Shown here one piece after another: positions 1 through 7,722 of a stretch of DNA of 64,000 bases. The position numbers and the translations under genes are program-made. The notes beneath the pieces were generated by a model. The model had not been told where the DNA came from and ran no database searches. It was given only the letters and a program-made list of their open reading frames with translations. How positions within the stretch are numbered: the stretch's first letter is position 1; the number at the start of each line of letters is the position of its first letter. The stretch covers positions 1 through 64,000 of the forward strand of contig CAZBLU010000005.1 of NCBI GenBank assembly GCA_964493015.1, given 5' to 3'. Origin of the DNA: Caldimicrobium sp964493015 (GTDB taxonomy: Bacteria; Desulfobacterota; Thermodesulfobacteria; Thermodesulfobacteriales; Thermodesulfobacteriaceae).

Positions 1-2
1 AG

Positions 3-56
3 TTAGGCTATAAGCTGGGTTAAGAGAAGAAGGAAGAAGATTTGGGAAAAGTCCAT
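3..56 (-). CDS. possible hydrophobic 17-residue micropeptide
   Basis: A short ATG ORF sits behind a good Shine-Dalgarno (GGAGG at 67-63, 7 bases before the ATG at 56-54). It encodes MDFSQIFFLLLLTQLIA, a very hydrophobic peptide, and stops at 5-3. It resembles small membrane subunits or a short leader peptide only in general character. Context upstream lies outside the window, so the product may be real or chance. I do not recognise it. Confidence 0.22.
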   Translation of the reverse strand: MDFSQIFFLLLLTQLIA

Positions 57-232
57 TCCAAAACCTCCCTTTAATCCTGGTATTTAAATCAAAAGTAAAC
101 CAACAAATAAATTATTTTAGATATGTAACTTCCTTGAGGGTGACCTCACTTTGTGCTAAAATTCCCAAACATTTCCTTGCAATAACCTATTTTTAAGGCT
201 ATTTTATATTTTAACCTCTTCAAATAAATTGT

Positions 233-260
233 TTGACAAACCTCAAAAAGAGATTATATT
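233..260 (+). promoter_or_regulatory. sigma70-type promoter for cytochrome/rnr
   Basis: TTGACA (233-238) and TATATT (255-260) are 16 bases apart. The expected start of transcription is near 267, only about 5 bases before the ATG at 272, and no Shine-Dalgarno precedes that ATG. The transcript is therefore probably leaderless or nearly so. Confidence 0.6.
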
Positions 261-271
261 AATTAAGCAAA

Positions 272-562
272 ATGGATAAAAAGGGATCTCTTTATTTTTT
301 TTCGATTACTATTTTTTTATTCTTAATGATCGTTGGCACGGTTTTATCTTTAAAACACTCTCAGGAAATCTCTGCTGAAGATTTTAAATGTCTCAAATGC
401 CATAAAGGAAAGGATAGTTTGGAAAAATATGTCAAAGAAAGGAATATCAAAACTGGAGAAGAGCTCAGAAATCTCCTTAAAAAGGGGCCCAAAGCTGGCT
501 TGCATCTAACCAGTACCGAAGAAGATCTGGAAAAGGCTATTAAGTACCTAAATTTACCTTAA
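272..562 (+). CDS. small membrane-anchored monoheme c-type cytochrome
   Basis: This 96-residue protein has an uncleaved anchor or signal peptide at about residues 7-27 and one CxxCH heme-binding motif (C40, C43, H44), so it should carry one covalent heme on the outer face of the cytoplasmic membrane. The remaining 50 residues are charged and contain no second heme motif. It could be a small electron carrier or a heme-bearing sensor; the partner is unknown. It starts close to a consensus promoter with no ribosome-binding site, and its stop is 4 bases before the rnr start, so the two are probably co-transcribed. Confidence 0.65.
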   Translation: MDKKGSLYFFSITIFLFLMIVGTVLSLKHSQEISAEDFKCLKCHKGKDSLEKYVKERNIKTGEELRNLLKKGPKAGLHLTSTEEDLEKAIKYLNLP

Positions 563-566
563 TTTA

Positions 567-2705
567 ATGTCTAAAAAAAAGAAAAAAGGCACTCCCCAAG
601 CGAAAAGAGAAATTTCCTTAAATGAGGAAACTCTTCTAAGTCTATTTAAGAAAGCTAAAAAAGCCCTTTTATTGAGGGAGATCTATCATTATTTATCCAT
701 ACCTTCCCATCTTCGTGAGGAAGTAAGAAAACTCGTCAAAAATCTTGTTTCTCAAGGTAAGCTTGTCCAAATTAGGAAAAGGCGCTTTGCCCTACCTGAA
801 AGACTATCCCTCCTCAAGGGTAAACTTAGAGTTCACCCTGATGGTTTCGGTTTTGTGGAAACCATGGATGGGCAAACTGTCTTTATTCCTCCAAGATACC
901 TCAACAAGGCATTAGACGGCGATCTTGTATTAGTAAGGATAGAAAGATTTGCTAAAAAGGGCCCTGAAGGAAGGGTTATCAGTATCTTAGAGAGGCCAAG
1001 AAAAAATATCGTAGGCTATTTAGTTAAAAAAGATAGATTTTTCTTTGTGGAGCCTGAAGATAGAAGGCTTCCCTTTGAGGTCTTTATCCCTAAAAAGAGG
1101 CGACAAAAGGCTAAGGAAGGTCACTTAGTGGTTGCCAGAATTCTCCAGCCCACTTCTGAATTTGGTGTGCCTTTGGGAGAGATAATTAAAGATCTTGGGG
1201 ATCCTCAAAGGCTTGAGACCCATACCTGGGCAACTATCTTTACCCATGATCTTCCCCATGAATTTAGCGAAAAAGTGGAAGAAGAGTTAGAAAAAATACC
1301 GCAGGAAGTAGAGGAGGAAGATAAGATAGGGAGAGTTGATCTAAGGGCCCTTCCTTTAGTAACTATTGATGGTGAAAATGCCAGAGATTTTGATGATGCC
1401 ATATGTGTGAAGAAACACTCTAAAGGGTATAAACTTTGGGTGGCTATAGCTGATGTGGCCCACTATGTAAAAAAAGATAGCCCTCTTGATAAAGAGGCCT
1501 ATCTGAGGGGAACAAGTGTTTACTTTCCCAACATGGTTATTCCCATGTTCCCTAAGAAACTTTCTAACCACCTTTGCAGTCTCAACCCTGGTGTAGATAG
1601 GCTTGCCATGGTAGTGGAAATTGATTACACTCCTAAGGGGAAAGTAAGAAATAAGAAATTTTATGAAGCTGTCATTAAATCCCATGCCCGCTTAACTTAT
1701 ACAGAAGTCAAAGAGATGATAGTAGATAAAAAGGAAGAAGTCATAAAAAAGTATAAAAATTTATATCCTATGCTTCTTGAGGCAGCTCAGCTTGCTCAAG
1801 TATTGAGAGAAAAAAGGCTCTCTCGGGGTAGTTTAGACTTTGATCTTCCCGAACCAGAAATAATCATGAACTTAGAGGGCAAAATTGAAAATATCATTAA
1901 GCGAGAGAGAAATCTGGCCCATATGCTTATAGAAGATTTTATGATTGCTGCCAATGAAGCGGTAGCTGAATTCTTAACCGAACTTGGATATCCTCTACTT
2001 TACCGTATTCATGAAACACCAGAAATTAACAAAATAAAAGAGCTTTTAGATTTTTTGCCCCTTGAAGGAATTAGATTAAAGATACCTGAAGAAGCAACTC
2101 CTAAGTTTTTTCAGGACCTCCTCGAACTGTTTAAAGACCATCCTTTAAGTTATCTGTATCATCACATGCTCCTAAGGTCTTTAAAACAGGCTAAATATGC
2201 CCCCACTAATGTAGGACACTTTGGCCTTGCTTCCTCCTGTTACTGCCACTTTACCTCACCTATAAGGAGATTCCCTGATCTTGTAGTTCACAGGGCCCTA
2301 AAAAGGGCCTTAAGGAAGAAAAAGCCCCCCTATACAGAGGAAGAACTTGAGGAAATGGGAAAACATCTATCTATCCGCGAGAGAGCTGCAGAGGAAGCAG
2401 AGAGAGAGGTTCTAAAAAAATTTCAGGCCTTCTTTATGAAGGATAAAATCGGAGAAGTCTTCTCAGGTATAATTGCTGGGGTTACAGCCTTTGGCCTTTT
2501 TGTAGATTTAGAGGAATATTTAGTAAGTGGTGTTGTAAGATTGGCTGATCTATTAGATGACTATTATATCCTTGACGAAAAAGGTATATGCCTCATAGGA
2601 AAGCATAGAGGAAAAATCTTTCAGATCGGTCAAAAGGTAAAAGTCAGAGTAAAAGAGGTTGATCTAAGGAGATTTCAGATAAATTTTCTCCTTGAGAATA
2701 GCTAA
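567..2705 (+). CDS. rnr: ribonuclease R (RNB-family 3'-5' exoribonuclease)
   Basis: RNase R degrades structured RNA processively from the 3' end. The 712-residue protein has the expected order: an N-terminal winged-helix region (about 15-60), cold-shock/OB domains (about 65-220), the RNB catalytic domain and a C-terminal S1 domain (about 625-708). The Mg-binding acidic cluster is visible as DGENARDFDDA, residues about 268-278. Length and domain order match RNase R rather than the shorter RNase II. The start at 567 follows the upstream stop by 4 bases without a clear Shine-Dalgarno, so translation is likely coupled to the cytochrome gene. Confidence 0.95.
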   Translation: MSKKKKKGTPQAKREISLNEETLLSLFKKAKKALLLREIYHYLSIPSHLREEVRKLVKNLVSQGKLVQIRKRRFALPERLSLLKGKLRVHPDGFGFVETMDGQTVFIPPRYLNKALDGDLVLVRIERFAKKGPEGRVISILERPRKNIVGYLVKKDRFFFVEPEDRRLPFEVFIPKKRRQKAKEGHLVVARILQPTSEFGVPLGEIIKDLGDPQRLETHTWATIFTHDLPHEFSEKVEEELEKIPQEVEEEDKIGRVDLRALPLVTIDGENARDFDDAICVKKHSKGYKLWVAIADVAHYVKKDSPLDKEAYLRGTSVYFPNMVIPMFPKKLSNHLCSLNPGVDRLAMVVEIDYTPKGKVRNKKFYEAVIKSHARLTYTEVKEMIVDKKEEVIKKYKNLYPMLLEAAQLAQVLREKRLSRGSLDFDLPEPEIIMNLEGKIENIIKRERNLAHMLIEDFMIAANEAVAEFLTELGYPLLYRIHETPEINKIKELLDFLPLEGIRLKIPEEATPKFFQDLLELFKDHPLSYLYHHMLLRSLKQAKYAPTNVGHFGLASSCYCHFTSPIRRFPDLVVHRALKRALRKKKPPYTEEELEEMGKHLSIRERAAEEAEREVLKKFQAFFMKDKIGEVFSGIIAGVTAFGLFVDLEEYLVSGVVRLADLLDDYYILDEKGICLIGKHRGKIFQIGQKVKVRVKEVDLRRFQINFLLENS

Positions 2706-2908
2706 ATGTTCCATTCAATTTCCCATTCAACTTCCCTTTTGTTTTCCTCTTCTTTGTATTTAAGTTCTAACTCAAATTCCTCAGGAAGATCTATTTTTTT
2801 CTCCCCAATCATTACATAACCTTGTTCTACCTGTGCTACAAGGTTTCTCAAATACTCTACAAATTCAGCTTTGGTTAGCTTTCTTTCGATCTTTTCCTTT
2901 CCTGCCAT
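2702..2908 (-). CDS. amphi-Trp domain protein
   Basis: A 68-residue protein whose C-terminal half is strongly acidic with the alternating hydrophobic/Trp strand typical of amphi-Trp domain proteins (ending near VEWEIEWNI). The family is small, widespread and without an established biochemical role. The gene converges on rnr with a 4-base overlap of the stops and lies 12 bases downstream of nikR on the same strand, so it is probably in the nikR operon. A Shine-Dalgarno (AGGAGGGG) precedes its ATG. Confidence 0.7.
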   Translation of the reverse strand: MAGKEKIERKLTKAEFVEYLRNLVAQVEQGYVMIGEKKIDLPEEFELELKYKEEENKREVEWEIEWNI

Positions 2909-2920
2909 AAGACCCCTCCT

Positions 2921-3355
2921 TTATGCTGGTATTTGTTTTCCTAAGGTGGTTAGGGCCAAGTTTAGATGAAGAACCCCTTTTAGGGCTTGAATTTTATCGG
3001 CAAGCTCTTTAATCTCATTAGCCTTTCCTTTAACTAAGATTATTTCTAAGCACCTTTCATGATCTACATGAAGGTGCTGTGTAGTGATAATCTTATCATA
3101 ATAGTCATGCTGGATATCTAAAAGTTTATCTGCAAGCTCTCTCTTGTGATGATCATAGAGATAAGTAATAACTCCAGCTACTTCTTCCTTGGATTCTCGC
3201 CATTCTTCTTCCACCAGTTTTTGCCTAATAAGATCTCTTATGGCCTCTGAACGATTGGCATAATGTTTTCTCTCAATGTACTCGTCAAAAGCCTTAAGTA
3301 ACTCTCTTGGTATAGAAATTCCAAATCTGGCTAATTCCTCCATAGTTAGCTCCAA
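2921..3355 (-). CDS. nikR: nickel-responsive regulator NikR
   Basis: NikR represses nickel uptake genes when Ni(II) is bound. The 144-residue protein has an N-terminal ribbon-helix-helix DNA-binding domain (about 8-50) and a C-terminal ACT-like metal-binding domain. The high-affinity nickel ligands are all present: H83, H94, H96 and C102, matching E. coli H76, H87, H89 and C95 with a constant offset of 7. No nickel transporter or hydrogenase gene is in the window, so its targets lie elsewhere. It is divergent from the histidine kinase gene at 3549. Confidence 0.93.
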   Translation of the reverse strand: MELTMEELARFGISIPRELLKAFDEYIERKHYANRSEAIRDLIRQKLVEEEWRESKEEVAGVITYLYDHHKRELADKLLDIQHDYYDKIITTQHLHVDHERCLEIILVKGKANEIKELADKIQALKGVLHLNLALTTLGKQIPA

Positions 3356-3548
3356 AATTTTTTTATATTTATTATCTCAAATCTTAAAAAAATTTCAACT
3401 TCAGGAGAGAACCTCCTATCTCCATTTTTGATCTCCTTAACCTTAGCTCGTATCTATCTTAATTTGGTCAAATATTCAGGGCCCTTTGAACACTAAAAGC
3501 TTGTTTTAAAAATAATAGGTGTTATCATAAATAAATAAAAAAGGAAAT

Positions 3549-4832
3549 ATGAAATTCTCCTTATGGATAAGGCTCCAGAAAAAATATTTAAAGCCCAAAT
3601 TCGTAAGCTTAGTTGTATCTTTACTGGCAAGTGTTTTTTTATTTCTTTCAGCCTATCTAACCCATCAAAGTATGCAAAAAAATATAGAAAACAGCCTCAC
3701 TTTACAGGCCTTAGGGATAGAAGTTGTGCTTCGCAGTCTTCTACAAAACTTTAACTTAGATCTCCTCATTAAACAAAAAGATTTTCTCTCAAACCTAATT
3801 CTCAATGAAAGATGGGAAGGTGTAGCCTTTATTGCCCTTTATCTTGAAAACGGGACCATAGTCCTTCATTCTAACCCCAACTTGATAGGCAAGATTGTTG
3901 AAGAAAGCCCCTTGCTTCTTTACCGAAAAAATACCTCCTATTTTAAATTAAAAACTGGAGAGAGAGTATTTCTGTATGAGCAATATGTGCCTTTTCAAAA
4001 TTTTAAAGGCATCTTACGTATTGCCCTCCACATAGGCCCGATTGCAGAAAGCCTATCTTATGCAAGGCTTCATCTCACTTTAGAACTTATCTTTGCCTGT
4101 TTTTTATTATTTGGGAGTATCCTTGCCTCCATAACTATCCATAAAATGGAAAAAAAATTAGAAAAAATGACTGAATTAGAAAAATGGCAGTTTATTACCA
4201 AAATTCTCCTGCATGAAATCAAAAATCCCTTGGCTACTATCAAAGGTTTCACCCAGTATCTGCGAAAAAAATTAGACCTAAATGGAGGTCATGCACAGGC
4301 TTTAGATCTCATGCTTAAAGAAACCCTTAGAATAGAAAAACTTCTTCAAGAATTATCCCTTTACAGCTTTCCCCTCTCTCCTGAGTTAGAAGAAGTAGAT
4401 CTGGATAAACTTTTGGACGAAATTGCCCTCTCCTTGAAAATAATTTATCCTGAAGGTAAACTGATCCTTCATACAGAAAAAAAGAATATAAAAATGATGA
4501 GTGATCCTCGCATGTTAAAAAGTATCCTGTTAAATCTCCTTGATAATGCCTTTTATGCTACAATAGAAGCTGGGGAAAGGGAAGTTTTTCTAACACTTAG
4601 AGAGGAAAATGGGCATATCTGCTTAGAGATTAAAGATAAGGGAAGGGGGATTGAAGAAAAAAACCTACCTCATATTTTTGAACCCTTTTATACTACCAAA
4701 CCTCGGGGATCAGGCCTTGGCTTAGCGGTAGTAAAAAAGCTCTGTGAGGCTTTAAACATAGAAATATCCTTGCATAGCACCCCTAAGGTTGGGACCTTGG
4801 TAAGGCTTAAATTTCCTCAACAAAAGGGATAA
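3549..4832 (+). CDS. membrane sensor histidine kinase (ZraS/NtrB-like)
   Basis: A 427-residue kinase with two transmembrane segments (about 14-36 and 177-198) enclosing a periplasmic sensor of about 140 residues. The dimerisation/phosphoacceptor box is HEIKNPL with H222, followed by an HATPase domain with N (LLNLLDNAFYA), G1 (DKGRGI) and G2 (GSGLGLAVVKK) boxes. It is followed by a sigma54 activator gene starting 12 bases later, so the pair forms a two-component system. With two ZraP-like periplasmic proteins 0.6-1.3 kb away, a ZraSR-type envelope or metal stress role is plausible. The ligand is inferred, not visible. Confidence 0.88.
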   Translation: MKFSLWIRLQKKYLKPKFVSLVVSLLASVFLFLSAYLTHQSMQKNIENSLTLQALGIEVVLRSLLQNFNLDLLIKQKDFLSNLILNERWEGVAFIALYLENGTIVLHSNPNLIGKIVEESPLLLYRKNTSYFKLKTGERVFLYEQYVPFQNFKGILRIALHIGPIAESLSYARLHLTLELIFACFLLFGSILASITIHKMEKKLEKMTELEKWQFITKILLHEIKNPLATIKGFTQYLRKKLDLNGGHAQALDLMLKETLRIEKLLQELSLYSFPLSPELEEVDLDKLLDEIALSLKIIYPEGKLILHTEKKNIKMMSDPRMLKSILLNLLDNAFYATIEAGEREVFLTLREENGHICLEIKDKGRGIEEKNLPHIFEPFYTTKPRGSGLGLAVVKKLCEALNIEISLHSTPKVGTLVRLKFPQQKG

Positions 4833-4844
4833 AGGATCTTGGCT

Positions 4845-6152
4845 ATGAATGGGTCAGTCGTCATCATAGAGGATGATACTTCTTTTGCTACCTTTTTAAA
4901 AACACTTCTTGAGGAAGAGGGTTTTGAGATCCTCATCTTTAAAGATGCTGAAAGTGCCCTATTACAGCTTCCTGACCTTAAGCCAGATGTGGTCATAAGT
5001 GATTTAAAACTTCCTGGAATGGATGGGATAACCTTAGTGGAGAAGGCTAAAAAGGTACTTCCTGAAACGGAATTCCTGGTAATCACTGCCTTTGGAAGTA
5101 TTCCTTCAGCTGTTGCTGCCCTTAAAAAGGGTGCCTTTGACTACTTAACCAAGCCTCTTCCCTCTCCAGAGGAATTTGTAGAAAAAATAAAGAGTTTGAT
5201 GAGAAGAAAAGAGTCAAAGATTCTTTATCAAGATTTTAGCCTTCCTCCCTTTGAGATACTCTTTGCAGGGATGGAAGATTTATATGAAAAGCTCCTTGAA
5301 GTAGCCCCAACCTCAGCAACTATACTTCTACTTGGTGAAACAGGCACAGGAAAATCAGCTATTGCTCGCGCTATTCATCTATTGAGCAAGAGAAAGGGAC
5401 CCTTTGTTGAGATAAACTGTGCGAGTCTTCCAGAGAATTTGGTTGAGGCAGAGCTTTTTGGTTTTGAAAAAGGGGCTTTTACAGGGGCCCTTAAAACTAA
5501 ACCTGGAAAGCTTGAGCTGGCTAAAGGTGGAACTCTCTTTCTGGATGAGATCTCTGAAATGAGCCCCACTGTTCAAGCCAAATTTTTACGCCTCCTTCAA
5601 GATAGATGCTTTGAAAGGCTTGGGGGGCTTGAAACCCTAAAAACAGATGCCCGCTTCATTACAGCCACTAACAAAGACTTAGCTAAACTTGTTGCAGAAG
5701 GCAAATTCAGAGAAGATCTCTATTACCGCATCAATGTCTTAGCCTTTACTATCCCTCCCTTAAGAGAGAGAAGAGCTCATCTCCTCAAAATAGCTAATTT
5801 TATCATCCAAAAAAAGGCAAGAGAACTTGGCAGAGAAGCTAAACCCTTAAGTCAAAGACTTATTGAATTTTTCCACAATTACTCCTTTCCTGGGAATATT
5901 AGAGAACTTGAAAATCTCTTAGAAAGGTCACTCCTCCTTAGTAAAGGAGAATATCTGGATATTTTTCCTGAGGCATCCCGAGAAAGTGCATCCCTTCCTC
6001 ATAGCAGTGTCAAGAATTTAAGAGAACTGGAAAAAGAGGCTATCTTAAAAGCCCTTAAGGAGTGTAAAGGGAACAAAAAAGAAGCTGCCCAGAAGTTAGG
6101 TATCTCTCTACGAACCCTTTACAACAAGTTAAAAGAATTTGATCTTACCTAA
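4845..6152 (+). CDS. sigma54-dependent response regulator (NtrC/ZraR family)
   Basis: A 435-residue activator: receiver domain (phospho-acceptor D53 in ISDLKLPG), AAA+ sigma54-interaction domain with Walker A GETGTGKS and an intact GAFTGA loop, and a C-terminal Fis-type helix-turn-helix (KEAAQKLGISLRTLYNKL). I chose the ATG at 4845 over a TTG at 4839 because AAAGGA at 4831-4836 is well spaced only for the ATG. It is the cognate partner of the kinase ending at 4832. Its length matches ZraR (about 441). Likely targets are the ZraP-like genes at 7500-6729, which have a candidate sigma54 promoter. Confidence 0.9.
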   Translation: MNGSVVIIEDDTSFATFLKTLLEEEGFEILIFKDAESALLQLPDLKPDVVISDLKLPGMDGITLVEKAKKVLPETEFLVITAFGSIPSAVAALKKGAFDYLTKPLPSPEEFVEKIKSLMRRKESKILYQDFSLPPFEILFAGMEDLYEKLLEVAPTSATILLLGETGTGKSAIARAIHLLSKRKGPFVEINCASLPENLVEAELFGFEKGAFTGALKTKPGKLELAKGGTLFLDEISEMSPTVQAKFLRLLQDRCFERLGGLETLKTDARFITATNKDLAKLVAEGKFREDLYYRINVLAFTIPPLRERRAHLLKIANFIIQKKARELGREAKPLSQRLIEFFHNYSFPGNIRELENLLERSLLLSKGEYLDIFPEASRESASLPHSSVKNLRELEKEAILKALKECKGNKKEAAQKLGISLRTLYNKLKEFDLT

Positions 6153-6615
6153 AGGGCCTACACTTGCCCCTCCCCTTCCAAAGGGGAGAAAAATCCTCTC
6201 TCCTAAAAATATACTCCTTACCAGTGCGCACTACTCTCAGGGATTTAACTACAAAAACAATCCCATGCCTGGGTGTATAAATTTTAGCCCCTTTTATTTC
6301 TACTATATCATTAAGCAAAATATCAGGATTAAGCTCCTGATAATACCAACTGGGGCATAAAAATACCCTATAGGCTTTCCCCTTTAAGAAAATATTGAAG
6401 GTTACAATACCTCTCTCAGGAATATTTAGCTGAACTATCTCCCCTTTAATGGAAATCTCCGTATTAGGGTCATAGCCTTCTACCAGGGAATCGAAATCTT
6501 GAGCAGATAGGGGAGAAGTTTTATATAAAAGTAAAAAGATAAAAAAGAAAAGCTTCCAAGGAAATTTTATTGAAAATTTATATCTCTTAAGAGCTCTCTC
6601 TCTTGGGATCGGCAA
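6145..6615 (-). CDS. exported OB-fold-like protein of unknown function
   Basis: A 156-residue protein with a basic N-terminus and a signal peptide (hydrophobic core about 19-35, likely cleavage after PLSA). The mature part has beta-rich segments such as ISIKGEIVQLNIP and DIVEIKGAKI, suggesting an OB-fold as in small periplasmic nucleic-acid- or ligand-binding-like proteins. The start is a TTG at 6615, which is uncertain. The 3' end overlaps the convergent response regulator by 8 bases. I do not recognise a specific family. Confidence 0.5.
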   Translation of the reverse strand: MPIPRERALKRYKFSIKFPWKLFFFIFLLLYKTSPLSAQDFDSLVEGYDPNTEISIKGEIVQLNIPERGIVTFNIFLKGKAYRVFLCPSWYYQELNPDILLNDIVEIKGAKIYTPRHGIVFVVKSLRVVRTGKEYIFRREDFSPLWKGRGKCRPFR

Positions 6616-6699
6616 AGCCTAATCCCTCACCATAAAATCATAACATCTCCACTGGTAAAAATTTTTCTTCCTTAATAGGCTCTAAAGCGTTAAGAGAAA

Positions 6700-6719
6700 G
6701 GGGGCTAAAGAAAGCCCCC
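6700..6719 (-). terminator. intrinsic terminator after the ZraP-like genes
   Basis: Stem GGGGGCT (6700-6706) pairs with AGCCCCC (6713-6719) around a 6-base loop. It lies just beyond the stop of the minus-strand gene at 6729 and is followed on that strand by a T-rich run (TTTCTCTT). Confidence 0.65.
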
Positions 6720-6728
6720 AACATAAGG

Positions 6729-7067
6729 CTACCAGCCACAATATTTTCGGATATTACCATGTAGAGGTCTAAAGAATAGGCCTTTTTCTTGAGCCTTTTT
6801 CATCATTTCCACTCTTAACTTAGCAGCCTCTATCTCCTTATCTAACACAAGATCCCAATTAGGAGAAGTTGACCACACTTGTGCTCTGATTTCACTCTTC
6901 AATTGAAGCTCTTTCTGATAGAGAGGTTGTATTTCCTTACAAAACTCTTGGATCTTGGCTGGATCAGCAGGAGGCATCATACCACTCCTCTTTTGGGCTA
7001 AACAATCACCTACCATCAAAAGGCTAAGAATTACCAAGCCTCCGATTAAACTTTTAATTCCTCTCAT
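6729..7067 (-). CDS. ZraP/Spy-like small periplasmic protein
   Basis: About 112 residues with a signal peptide (GGLVILSLLMVGDCLA) and a mature helical segment built like metal-sensing or chaperone periplasmic proteins of the CpxP/Spy/ZraP group (KEIQPLYQKELQLKSEIRAQV). I prefer the ATG at 7067 over the GTG at 7076: GGAGGTGAGG is correctly spaced for the ATG and would overlap the GTG. It is a shorter paralogue of the adjacent gene (7096-7500): both share the Q-L-x-x-K-I/E-L-R and xxPxWxxxxxK pattern. The conserved metal-binding Met/Cys-rich ends of its neighbour are reduced here. Confidence 0.6.
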   Translation of the reverse strand: MRGIKSLIGGLVILSLLMVGDCLAQKRSGMMPPADPAKIQEFCKEIQPLYQKELQLKSEIRAQVWSTSPNWDLVLDKEIEAAKLRVEMMKKAQEKGLFFRPLHGNIRKYCGW

Positions 7068-7095
7068 AGCCCTCACCTCCTTGTAATTTTTAGTT

Positions 7096-7500
7096 TTAAA
7101 ACATCATACCACAGCCACAGCCCTTTCCCATTCCTCTCATGGGAGAAAAAGGGATGCCCATTTCAAAGGCCTTTTTTTGAAGTTCCGTCACCAAGCCTAT
7201 TAACTCAGACCTCTTTTGGGAGATAGCCTTCCAGTCTGGAGTTGCTTGAAGATAAAGCATTCTAAGCTCATCTTTGATTTGCCAGATCTTTGCTCTTAAC
7301 TGCTGTGTATCTTGATAAAATTTTTGCATTTTTGCATGATCAAAGGGCAGTTGACCACCTGGGGCAGCCATTCCCATCATCGGAGAACAGGGCCTTCCCA
7401 TAGAACCTCCTCCCATACCAGGACCCATAGCCTTAGCATTAAGTGTGAGACCCATTAATAAAAAGGTAAACCCTACAATTTTAACCCATCTTCCTTTCAT
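7096..7500 (-). CDS. ZraP-like Met/Gly/Cys-rich periplasmic metal-stress protein
   Basis: About 134 residues beginning at the ATG at 7500, which has a strong ribosome site (AGGAGGTGGAGGTC) just before it. A signal peptide ends near LNAKA. The mature protein starts with a Met/Gly-rich stretch (MGPGMGGGSMGRPCSPMMGM), continues with a two-helix coiled region (KMQKFYQDTQQLRAKIWQIK) and ends GKGCGCGMMF, all potential soft-metal ligands (Cu, Zn). The layout resembles ZraP, the zinc-binding periplasmic partner of ZraSR, but the family assignment is by pattern only. The downstream paralogue follows 28 bases later. Confidence 0.6.
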   Translation of the reverse strand: MKGRWVKIVGFTFLLMGLTLNAKAMGPGMGGGSMGRPCSPMMGMAAPGGQLPFDHAKMQKFYQDTQQLRAKIWQIKDELRMLYLQATPDWKAISQKRSELIGLVTELQKKAFEMGIPFSPMRGMGKGCGCGMMF

Positions 7501-7576
7501 GACCTCCACCTCCTCAATAGTATTTTTACCACACCTTTTCCTCCTTTGCTCAATCAATCCCTCTTACGTATTAATA

Positions 7577-7592
7577 ATCAAAAAACATGCCA
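7577..7592 (-). promoter_or_regulatory. candidate sigma54 promoter for the ZraP-like genes
   Basis: On the minus strand TGGCATG (7592-7586), four bases, then TTGAT (7581-7577) matches the -24/-12 consensus TGGCACG-N4-TTGCW with GG and the -12 G at the correct 10-base spacing; the -12 C is replaced by A. It lies about 77-92 bases upstream of the ATG at 7500, leaving a leader of about 65 bases. Confidence 0.45.
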
Positions 7593-7646
7593 TTAAAAAA
7601 AATTACTACTAACTTCAAAGCTAAGATCCTTGGGTTCTCTCTCACC

Positions 7647-7676
7647 TTGAAATGATAGCTTTTGTAAAAATTTCAA
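7647..7676. promoter_or_regulatory. inverted repeat, possible activator (enhancer) site
   Basis: TTGAAAT (7647-7653) and ATTTCAA (7670-7676) form a perfect 7-base inverted repeat with a 16-base spacer. It lies 55-85 bases upstream of the candidate sigma54 -24 element and also just upstream of the divergent channel gene, a usual position for an NtrC-family dimer site. Confidence 0.35.
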
Positions 7677-7722
7677 ATCAAGATAATGAAACTTTGCAAT
7701 TTTTGCACTATATTATAAAAAT

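Noticed and set aside
1205..1685. Open frames antisense to rnr (65 and 109 codons)
   Set aside because: They lie wholly inside a well-conserved gene on the other strand, lack ribosome sites and have no family resemblance.
3402..3416. Hairpin AGGAG/CTCCT in the nikR-kinase gap as a riboswitch
   Set aside because: A 5-bp stem with 5-base loop and no further conserved structure visible.
7096..7557. Longer start at 7557 for the ZraP-like gene
   Set aside because: The extra 19 residues are charged and disrupt the signal peptide; the ATG at 7500 has a strong ribosome site.
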